NCBI GenBank assembly: GCA_026075535.2
Contig: AP026539.1
Coordinates: 9,858,001 to 9,922,000, forward strand
DNA length: 64,000 nt
Direction: 5' to 3'
Source of the DNA: Tricholoma matsutake
Lineage: Eukaryota > Basidiomycota > Agaricomycetes > Agaricales > Tricholomataceae
Part shown: positions 56,701 to 64,000 of the stretch, one piece after another
How positions within the stretch are numbered: position 1 is the first letter of the stretch
Layout: every line of letters begins with the position of its first letter
The notes under the pieces: model-generated
The model's input: only the letters and a program-made list of their open reading frames with translations
Told to the model about the DNA's origin: nothing
The model's database searches: none
Translations under genes and position numbers: made by a program

Positions 56701-58627
56701 TAATTTTGTCTTTAGGAATAATTAAATTCCTTGGGAATTTTATGGTGCTTTTAGGCATTTTCCCTAGCGCCTCTTTGGATGGGTGTCCAAGTCGCCTATG
56801 CCAAGTCAAGTAGTCAGCGACATAAATGGTCGCGACATTAACCTTTTTGGTGCTCAATATATGAGTCCGAGCCCAATAGATCGTGTCATTCCTCCTTAGA
56901 GGGACACAATGCATGATTGGGTTTCCATGCTCGATGAATGAAATGTATGCGGAGGAACCACGCACATCACTTCCGTCTTGTAAAAAGACCCCCATTGACA
57001 TCAATCGAGTATTAATGTCGGGTATGTAGTAGACGGGGTATAGTCGTGTTTCACGCGTCTCTGACTTCCCATTACATACTACCTGGTGTCTAATGAAGAC
57101 TGCTCCTTTTCCTACTATATGAGTAGTACCAGTGGCCGTTTGGACCAAGGTAGAGTCCTTTCTCGGTAAAGGCTCGTAAGAAGCGAAATCTTTCATTTCA
57201 CCAGTGAAGTGTTTTGATGCGCCTGAATCCATGATCCAGTCGGCACCTTTCTTACAATCTCCCTTTGCACACATAGCACATATATTAAGATCTACATAAT
57301 TCCATGATACATTTAATAGCGGTAAAATTTCACATGAAAAGTTCGCTGTATTCATAGGAATTTTAATCTTAGTGCTTGTGGCAGGGAAAAGGACTGACCT
57401 GTCATCATACGCCCCTGTGTCAAGGGGGTCATCGACGAGCATCTCGTCGACGACTTTCCACACTTCCTCATCAGTTGCCGGAGGTTCTGATCCGAGGGAG
57501 ACGGTGTCGTCTTCAACCTCCTCGATCGTGGCCTCGACTTCTGGTTCTATCCTCCTTCTCTTACCTTCTCGCACCGTAAGGTGCTCTTCCAGCGGTCGCA
57601 GATTTTTCGCGGTGCGCGGAAGTTGCATGCGCTCGAGGGTGTCTCGAGCTTGCTGATATTCGGCGTAAACCGAATGAGAAGAAGAGGCCGCGCCCGTGTA
57701 TGCCTGTGCAGGTGGTCGGCGGCGAGGATCCCTTGTGGGAGTGTGTTCGCGTCGCTCGATGCGCTGTATGAGCGGCATCGGCGGTATGATGGTGCCATTA
57801 CCATTTATGGTGGTAAAGGCGTTGGAGGCGAGGTGGGTATGTTTCTCTTTTGGCTTCTCCTCCTTAGTCTTTCTGTCCCCACGTCGTCCACGTTTTCGGG
57901 ACGAGTCTCCGTTGCTGTTTTGCCCTTCTTTGGGCTGCCATTTGGGGTTTCCCCCCTTGCGCTTAACAGCGGAAAGTTTGTTGGCCTGAGGCTGGCCAGC
58001 GGGCTTTCCAACTGCTGTGCGCCTTGAGGCTTCAGCAACAATGGAGTCCTTGACATGTTTAAATGTCAAGGCGCTAGTGGCGGTCGTGTTAAGGACCGTT
58101 GCAGACAATGAGTCGTACTCGCGCGGCATCGCAGCAAGTAGAATCATCGCCTGTACTAGCTCGGGGATGGCGACGTTAGCAGCCGTGAGGCGCTCAAATT
58201 TGTCAGCCATTCTCGCAATCTCCGGTGCAGGGTTCGCAGCCGGGATTTTGATTGCTATTGCGGACCTAAAGTCCGAAAAGACTTGGGAGGGGCCATCCAC
58301 ACCATAGTCAGTGCGAATGAGGTCCCACACCTCCTCAGCAGTGTCCTTGGTGTTGGCACGCTGCCGAATGGAGGGGGCCAGGCGGAGCACTAGGCTACCA
58401 ACAGCCTGGTCATTTTTGTTGCTCCAGGTCTGGAGCTTGGCATTAGCGTCCGCTACCAAGGTAGCGTTCGTCGCCGTCAAAGGAGGCGCCGGGGGCGGTT
58501 TTTGCTCCGCCCCGCTAGTTATTTGCCAGAGGCCCTGAGACCTGAGCCACGCCTTCATTGAGTCGGCCCATAGAATGTAGTTTGATCCATCGAAAGTTTG
58601 AACGAGTTTTTCAAGAGTTGAAGACAT
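53762..58627 (-). CDS. copia Gag-Pol polyprotein, 1621 aa, open
   Basis: ATG at 58627 (MSSTLEKLVQTFDGSNYILW) opens one frame to the stop at 53762. Order: gag (residues 1-230, no CCHC knuckle seen, Lys/Arg-rich tail RKRGRRGDRKTKEEKPKEK); aspartic protease (WIMDSGASKHFTG); integrase zinc region (WHRRLGHPSKEAL...CPGCAEGK); integrase core with first Asp in HSDLKELP and Glu in HQQNGRAERAIR; a Pro/Asp-rich linker; reverse transcriptase (VDFDEIFSPVVRYETVR, GLDVKTAFLYGKLDEEIYM, YGLKQASLAW, LVYVDDGLF); RNase H (FTDSDWAADTVKRRSTTGY, LSSTEAEYMAL). The integrase position normally R-S-D-N-G-G-E reads R-V-N-P-G-G-E here, so the second catalytic Asp is Asn (codon 56420-56422). Gag and Pol are in one frame with no shift or stop between them. 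Confidence 0.97.
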   Translation of the reverse strand: MSSTLEKLVQTFDGSNYILWADSMKAWLRSQGLWQITSGAEQKPPPAPPLTATNATLVADANAKLQTWSNKNDQAVGSLVLRLAPSIRQRANTKDTAEEVWDLIRTDYGVDGPSQVFSDFRSAIAIKIPAANPAPEIARMADKFERLTAANVAIPELVQAMILLAAMPREYDSLSATVLNTTATSALTFKHVKDSIVAEASRRTAVGKPAGQPQANKLSAVKRKGGNPKWQPKEGQNSNGDSSRKRGRRGDRKTKEEKPKEKHTHLASNAFTTINGNGTIIPPMPLIQRIERREHTPTRDPRRRPPAQAYTGAASSSHSVYAEYQQARDTLERMQLPRTAKNLRPLEEHLTVREGKRRRIEPEVEATIEEVEDDTVSLGSEPPATDEEVWKVVDEMLVDDPLDTGAYDDRSVLFPATSTKIKIPMNTANFSCEILPLLNVSWNYVDLNICAMCAKGDCKKGADWIMDSGASKHFTGEMKDFASYEPLPRKDSTLVQTATGTTHIVGKGAVFIRHQVVCNGKSETRETRLYPVYYIPDINTRLMSMGVFLQDGSDVRGSSAYISFIEHGNPIMHCVPLRRNDTIYWARTHILSTKKVNVATIYVADYLTWHRRLGHPSKEALGKMPKSTIKFPRNLIIPKDKIICPGCAEGKMTSKSFPESDSRADKSFELIHSDLKELPVQSYHKHKYFIVFLDDKTSHIWVQCLRKKSDAAAAIRQFQAMAKTQYGATIKRWRVNPGGEFKDRELQKQLKDLGIKIEMSAPHVHQQNGRAERAIRTIMEKSQTLRFTACLPQSWWEFCIEHATHLYNRTPIRRLKWLTPFEDLTKVRSDLNNLKVFGCGAYVYLPKEKRPTTLSPRSELMTYLGVEDGIKAYRFMRRNGAIFIGAMALFDETMFPCCPGAKTPAKTDLGDFPPEPEDDDHSSGTDGDDPIPPQNPPLPPSSEDDDDDLPSEQKAHDDATNAPPPPPPVTTEDFRPRREDQQEWQQLPRRSGRQRKIPNRPGNTYGEQRLPSDIERDIARDRYWKKSVGQDSDHNRTRPRPQQQEPVAGPSSAPHESVPDSNNQEHDHPMGEPDEAGYIKKITKEGGDELIRWLLSKAVTPSSGKSLVPNQFRDIARLPRQQQLEWKQACREELEALRKRQVYDIVDLPHDRKTIKNRWVFSVKSDGRKRARLVAKGFSQVEGVDFDEIFSPVVRYETVRLMFALASLEGMYMTGLDVKTAFLYGKLDEEIYMDQPEGFKLEGKERKVMRLRRALYGLKQASLAWWRELEAFMRTIGFVRASSDAGIFIHKDPKTGSIVIALVYVDDGLFMGKNKKLVDEKKNACLKHWECRSTEKVTEFLGMRVTQTAAKVKLDQTEYLAKVLERFEMTNAKIAPTPLPTGYKPSENTATPNAALRSKYQSVIGSLLYLMLGTRPDIAYAVIKMSQFSANPSQEHLDKAMYIMRYLVGTQKYSMVYDGEKSEGLQAFTDSDWAADTVKRRSTTGYFATLASGIVCWQSRLQKTVALSSTEAEYMALSDTCRQIVWIESLFQELGYTLKRIPICADNQGSIFIGSNPVQERRTKHIDIRYHYTRECIENDKVTVVFIPGSDNPADMFTKNLGAVLFRKFRDSLGITFEIQT

Positions 58628-58861
58628 GATTCTGTGGTGGCAGCTGTTAAAAGCGCTCAATCAGTCTTTTTACTCAATAAAACACGTTTAACGTTCTCAG
58701 GAGAAAACACTCCTTCAGAGTGGTTAACCCTAGTCAACCTAGGTTTTATATGCAGCTCGCAGGGAGCGCAATGCAGCTCACGAAGAGCGCAAGGTTATAA
58801 TTTGGAGACGATGAAGTCAACGTCGTTCGCAGCTAATTAAAGCGCGTTCGCGACGTGCCCA

Positions 58862-58876
58862 GCAGGGCCCATAACC
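58862..58876 (-). other. primer binding site matching the initiator tRNA anticodon arm
   Basis: Directly next to the 5' LTR the plus strand reads GCAGGGCCCATAACC, which is the anticodon stem-loop sequence of eukaryotic initiator tRNA-Met (CAT anticodon in CCCATAACC) with one difference in the stem. The element RNA carries its complement, GGTTATGGGCCC. Drosophila copia and yeast Ty5 use such a half-tRNA primer. Confidence 0.75.
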
Positions 58877-59181
58877 TGTTGGAGCAGACTATATACGCTG
58901 CACAGGGGAAGAGACAACACGTTCCTTACAACCTACCTGGGGTTTAGTTAGACTTACAGCTAGGGTTAGCAGAGGTAAGAACACTGTATTCCTACTATGG
59001 TACAGGTTCTCCTTATATACATAATATTAAGGATGTCACATGACTCGGGAATGTGTTTACCGCATGTATGCGCAGTAAGCGCAGTAACATGCGTATGCTG
59101 CATGTATTGCCTCATGTATACATGTGTATGCCACATGTATTGCCTCATGTATACAGCATGCATCAGGGATTAATTTCAACA
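58877..59181 (-). repeat. 5' LTR of the young copia element
   Basis: Identical by eye to the LTR at 53425-53729 over all 305 bases. It is followed on the plus strand by the target duplication GTATG. Confidence 0.96.
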
Positions 59182-59186
59182 GTATG

Positions 59187-60121
59187 CGTTAGTATGCCTA
59201 TGAATTTTATTTGAAGGAAGTCCATAAAGCTTTGGTGAAACTACAGGAACGGTAAGTGAAAATACTCCTGATTGGGAGAAATCGGTATCTGGACTATCTC
59301 TACACGGCTCGATAAGGGGAGTTTTTTTATATTCATGATCCTTATGTAGAATACAAGCTCTCTGCAAATTCCTGGGGCCAACCACCGACTGTGGCATGCT
59401 GGACAGCGAGTTTGAAAGGAGCGTGACGGATATTGCTAATCGAATTGCTATTTACGTGTTATTTGTTTACTGATGGCTCGCCTGAGGGATAGTGACTGAA
59501 GTGACTGATTTTTTTCAAACACCCACCTTTTGCAACTCGCGACGCCGGCAGGGTGCTGCCCGCTATATATCTTACATATATGGATGTAGGAGAACTCCCA
59601 AAAGATCCCGAGGCCAAAATTCGCGGGGAAGCACAATTCCGAGACGAGTTTTCAAAAATTTTCAAACACCTACCCAACGATAGTACAATTTTATTCCATT
59701 TCCATTCAAAATGTCACATTCTGTCACACATTTTGCATCGTTCTTCCACCGAATGCCTCGAAGACGTTATATAACCCTAGTATTCTCGGGATATAATCTA
59801 ATTGATACATACAAGAGGCCACGAGCTTCCCAGGATTTTTCAGATACTTCTGCCCTTTAGAGAACTGAATAAAGTCACAGGTGATCATTTTGATCTGTTA
59901 ATTCGATGTCTCTCTTTGCTTCCACAACACCCATCCTTCAAATGAGTTCATATATGGATTCACATCCAGTGTACCCTATAGTCTGAAAAGACTCCGAGAG
60001 CAAAAGCTGGCGAGATGGTTTGAGAAGTGACTCTCTATGCCGCTACACGTGATAGTATTATACGACCACGTGGTGTTGAATTGTAACTTGGTGGCGTTTT
60101 TGCAAGTTTGAAACGAACTTC
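59187..60121. other. intergenic region, nothing recognised
   Basis: About 930 bases between the copia element and the last gene. Two short similar stretches (TTTTTTCAAACACCCACC near 59511 and TTTTCAAACACCTACCC near 59659) may be an old repeat. The final part is the promoter of the gene at 60122. Confidence 0.4.
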
Positions 60122-63100
60122 ATGGCTGAAAATGAAACACCTCAAGGTCTGCCAATCCTGGATCTTTCAAAACTGCCAAAGGAAAGGACTTCAACCAAAC
60201 CAATGGCCACTGAAAGGCTATACAATATCGGAATTCAACTTATAAGTCCACCCCCAGAGGACACCCTCGATAGTATACGGACCTCTGTCAGTCTACAACT
60301 TTTTCTACAAATTTATATGTTTCATTCTTGCTTCATAGACTTCAAAGCGCAAACGTACATTGCCTGTAATACCCACAGAACAATGCGATCTTCCTCAAGA
60401 AGCTACCCCAAATCCCAAACCTAAGAAACAGTCTAAACATCAACCAACTCGTAACCACTCACCCACCCGCACCCCTTCCAGGCAACATCCTCCTCTTCTT
60501 GTCAAATCTCCACACGCATCAAACCCAGAAGCTGATTTTATTCCTGACCTTCCTCTTGATGTTCCCCGGCGTTCTGTCGCAACAGCTCGTGTACGACGCA
60601 CAACTCCCATCCCACCTTACGAGCCCCCTACCGATGTCTTCACACCACCCAGAGAAGTCATAATGACACCCTCTATGTCAAAGTCCTCAAAGCGCAAGAC
60701 AAATACGAAACAGATCACCGCAAAGGGGAAGAAGATCCTTAAAGTGGTTATTCCTGCCCCGTCCGTCAAGAAGGAACTCCCTGATATCGATCTCAGCGTA
60801 CCCATGCCTCCTCCTAGTCCAGGAGACGACCCTTTGTTATTGTCTGGTCCCATTCTGCCTCCTAGCTCAACCCCGACACGTCCACCCAAGCAAAGAGAAT
60901 GCAGGGAGGTTGGCGTCGTTACTTCAGCGTCTCTTACCCGTATACCTGCATTGCATCCACATCCATCCATCCCCATGTCCTTTCCGCCATCTTCGTCCCC
61001 GGCGGACGACATGGAAGGTCTACAGCCCTTTGACTGGGCAAGGCATGCGGATACAGAGGGTTCCACCGATCTCAGCTTGATGGATATGGACGAATGTGAT
61101 ACCGATGTGCCGCGTCTTCCTCTTTTTGATGTATACCTTGCGGATTTACCGGCGTCCAGCGACACTGGTGGGTGGACCGATAGTGACGACGATGACGACG
61201 TTCTACCTGGTGGTGGTGGTCCCCGAGAAGATGGAGAAGTGATGGAGGGGGAGGGGGAATATACCGGCAAGTGGAAGATCATCAAGGTGCCCACCAAATT
61301 GGACCCTCCTAGCAGTGCGACGAAGGAGAGAATGGAGGAGTGGGGAAGGCCTATTACACCGTACCCGAAGAGGATTTCAATGCTGCATTTGTTGAAGGAA
61401 GTGCATGGCGAGGAGGAGCCGACCAGGGATGATATTGATATGCCCAAGGACCGAGAGGAAGCGACTGATGAGGAAGAAGAGAGGGAGGTGAGGGAGATGT
61501 CTGTGCCGTTGGATAACGAAGATGATCAGGAGGAAGAGCAAGTCAGACAGATGTCTGTTGCGTTTGAGTCCCAAGATCAGGACTGTACACCGAATGATGC
61601 TATGCAAGGGCCGTTCGACTTTGACGCGTCTATTGACGACCCCGTTTTTGCTGTTGGCGAGCTACCCCGAGTAGAGGTTGCGCCGCAAGAAGAGCTTGAG
61701 GACGTGTCGGTTGTTGAGACTGATGCGTTTCACGACGACCAACTCTCGGTCACGAGAGTCAGTTTTGTTGGGACAAACGAAGAAGACGAAGAGGAACATC
61801 AAGTGCGTCAGATGTCTGTAGACTTCGATGACGAGGAAGATTCGGCCAAGGACCGCGACGCGTCGGGTCGGCAAAACGCGTCTGCTAGCTTGGGTTTTCC
61901 CCCGCTTACTCCTTTGGATAATCAACAGAGTGCTTTCCAGTTATGCCCTTCCCGTCCTTCTGCTGCTCCTTTAGAAGGGTCTGCAGATATGGACAAAGAA
62001 ACAGAACGTACCAGTTTGGTGCACATGACCCCGCAGGAACGGGAGGCACCCGTTGTTGAAGAAACATCTGCAGAGGTGGCCGACGATGACAGCTCTGACG
62101 ACGAAAGTGATGCCGAGGGCTTGGGGGTTGTGAAGATTACGAGTGCGGATCCAAGAGCGGCCGCACGGGCTGCTGCAATTCTCAAGCAGGTTCGTTGATG
62201 TGCCTACATTTTGCGTTTCTGATTCTGTTTGCGTTGGATAGCATAATTACGATTGCTTCTCCAAGATTGTGATGAAGGAGCGGAGGAGACAGTCCTGCTC
62301 TGGTGTGGACGGACTCACGAAGAGCGCTAGGAGAAAGACTATCTCAGGTGCTGGGATTGTCAAAAGCAAGGACAGGGAAAGGGAGAGGAGGAGGCGTTCG
62401 ATGGGTGTCATTGGGGACGAAGTATATATCCCTGGAAGTCCAGCTATGACCTTGCCGGAGCTACTGAGAGAAGCTGAGGCGGACATAGTGACTGGGACAC
62501 CTGCGAAGAGGGTCGGGATAAAGGATTCTTTCAAGACACCTTTGCAGCCCACACGATTTGGAGCGGGGATGACATCGCCAGTAGTAGTTGATCGTGATGG
62601 AGATGATAGGAAGGAGGGGGCGTGGGGGAAGGAGGATTGGAAGCAGCTTGACGCTTGTTTCACGGATGAGAGGCTAGAGATTGGTCGCCGGCTTGACATC
62701 GATGGGGATGAGGGATTGGCACCCGTTGATTCTGTGAGTGTAGAGGATGTGGTGCAGAGGTTTGTGCTGCTGATGGGCGGGAATGAGATTGTTGAATCGT
62801 TTGGTGACGCGTGGAACAGGTGCGGTTGTCGACTGTTCCACCCTTCTCCTTGATTTACTGATTTATGTTCGACTGCAGAGACAATATATGTCAACGAGTC
62901 AAGGCACTTCAGAATAAGCAGCGGTCGGGGAACGTTGCACCGCCCACTACACCGTATACTCCTAGCCCTGGTAACCTTGTCTATGGGACAACTAGTCGTG
63001 TTCCTTTGATGGAAGTACCAGACTTCACGCCTCTTGGAAGACGCGCCCCTCCACCAAAGCAACGACGACCATTGTTCCCCTCGCAGGTTGGTGAGGATAC

Positions 63101-63890
63101 GCCATTCGCTACCTTGCTAAAGCAGCAGGAGGGGTCCGTGAGGAAGTTGCCTGCATCGTTGTTAGCCCCGAGGTATTCACATCTACTAGAGGAAGCTGTT
63201 GCCGTTAGTCAGCTGGGAGTCAAGGTCGCGGAAACGTCTGTCGAGGGCCTAGGAAAGGAATCTGACGTGTCTATTAACGAGGACGCAGTCGCGGTTAATA
63301 TACTCTCGACGCCAGTGGACGATGAAGATCATTCGCTGACGATTAGCGGGACGAATGAATCACCGGCAACCCCGGCGACTATTGGGAAACGCGTCAAAGG
63401 ATTTTTATTTTCATATCTTCCTACACTCTCCAAGACTGCTCCACCTGCCCCAAGAAAAATAAAGCAGCGGCCGCAGCAAACTGGCCTCCCTCTTCCTCCA
63501 CCAGAAGTTCTCGAGAAACCTCGTGGCCCCATTTCTACACCTGTTCGTCCGCCCTTGCCGAAGCCTAAACCTGCCAAGGAACTTGTCCACCTAAACCCTG
63601 CGCCGCAGCCTCCGAAAGCAAGCATGATCCCACGTGCAAGGAAGCCCCAGCGGCTGGTCGATTTGCAGCCATTGCCCCCTCACAGTCCCCCTAAGCCAGT
63701 TGCCATACCCAGACCAAGGCGGAGCAGTGGTGGGAGTGTAAAAGATCTCGTGCGGAGCTTTGAGGATCTTGAAAAGCAAAGGGAGGTTGAGAAGGCTGGT
63801 GTCAAGAAGATAGAGCTGAAGAGGGTGAAGAGCAACGGGGATTGGAAGAGTGTTATTGGAACAGCTAACAAACCGGGTTGGAGACCATGA
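60122..63890 (+). CDS. unknown acidic Ser/Pro-rich protein, 1193 aa, four exons
   Basis: Exons 60122-60286, 60339-62189, 62266-62819 and 62879-63890 (introns GTCAGT...TTCATAG, GTTCGT...CTCCAAG, GTGCGG...CTGCAG) sum to 1194 codons. The start MAENETPQGLPILDLSK leads to ERLYNIGIQLISPPPEDTLD. A long Pro/Ser region with basic patches (KSSKRKTNTKQITAKGKK) follows. The centre is very acidic and holds three copies of a V-R-(E/Q)-M-S-V motif, each next to a Glu/Asp run. Exon 3 carries a compact segment (EVYIPGSPAMTLPELLREAE, DVVQRFVLLMGG), and the C-terminal 300 residues are Pro/Lys-rich (PPAPRKIKQRPQQTGLPLPP). No catalytic domain recognised. Basic clusters and acidic tracts suggest a nuclear, chromatin- or cell-cycle-related protein, but this is only inference. 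Confidence 0.82.
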
Positions 63891-64000
63891 TTTCCTTTTA
63901 CATAGAGTTATATCTTTACATATGTATTTGAGTATGTCTTGTCTTGTACGTGGATATTCGTAGTTTACAGGCTTTACATAGGCATAGGCTTGCGTATGGA
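63891..64000. other. 3' flank of the last gene
   Basis: 110 AT-rich bases after the stop codon, presumably the 3'UTR. Nothing else is visible before the window ends. Confidence 0.4.

Larger units (their letters stand above)
53425..59181 (-). mobile_element. young, complete Ty1/copia element, 5757 bases
   Basis: Two LTRs of 305 bases (53425-53729 and 58877-59181) are identical as far as I can compare them, and GTATG flanks the element on both sides (53420-53424 and 59182-59186). The minus-strand order is 5' LTR, primer site GGTTATGGGCCC..., gag-pol ORF, polypurine tract GAGGGGGGG, 3' LTR. Identical LTRs and an open polyprotein mean a very recent insertion. Confidence 0.97.

Noticed and set aside
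58862..58876. fragment of an initiator tRNA gene
   Set aside because: Only the anticodon-arm segment is present, exactly adjacent to an LTR, so it is a primer binding site; no acceptor or T-arm follows.

Overview
The window reads as nuclear DNA of a filamentous basidiomycete, most likely a mushroom-forming Agaricomycete. Genes are split by many 45-65 base GT...AG introns. The recognisable host proteins (adenosylhomocysteinase, Kar5/Tht1-like, Som1-like, Pmp3-like, La-motif protein, CCCH-RBR ligase) have fungal architecture. The mobile elements (Ty1/copia, Ty3/gypsy chromoviruses, a Plavaka-like transposase, hAT-type MITEs) are those typical of Agaricomycetes. All exon models were made by eye from reading frame and splice signals; no transcript data were used.

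Layout. 1-625: 3' remnant of an old copia element. 1056-23630: a gene-rich host block. It holds a TPMT-like methyltransferase (-), a Pro/Ser-rich unknown (+), a five-exon CCCH zinc finger/RBR ubiquitin ligase (-), a Kar5/Tht1-like nuclear fusion protein (-) with a 90-residue unknown ending only 11 bases upstream of its start, a coiled-coil unknown (-), a Som1-like mitochondrial protein (-) divergent from adenosylhomocysteinase (+, 12 exons), a La-motif RNA-binding protein (+) and a Pmp3-type proteolipid (+).

23.9-43.0 kb: a nested retrotransposon pile. Gypsy element B (degenerate, minus) is interrupted by the complete gypsy element A (25011-32704, two 697-base LTRs, 5-base target duplication CCGGC), by a solo LTR (34710-35711), and abuts gypsy element D (36476 to about 42970). 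43.0-51.7 kb: a hAT-type MITE, a decayed Plavaka-like transposon with a divergent DUF6698-like ORF, a second hAT-type MITE, and a second solo LTR of the family found inside B. 52385-52765: a small secreted cysteine-containing protein. 53425-59181: a very young copia element with identical LTRs and one open 1621-codon polyprotein. 60122-63890: a four-exon unknown acidic Ser/Pro-rich protein.

Most notable observations. (1) Element A carries an 11-base complementarity between the predicted 5' end of its RNA and the segment just downstream of its 5' LTR, as expected for Tf1-type self-priming. (2) Element A also carries an intron-containing antisense gene between pol and the 3' LTR. (3) Its pol is closed only by three TGA codons, each where CGA is expected, and its LTRs differ almost only by transitions, pointing to CpG deamination. 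(4) The young copia element looks primed by the anticodon arm of initiator tRNA and has Asn at the expected second integrase Asp. (5) Two MITEs and two solo LTRs can be delimited to the base with their target duplications.
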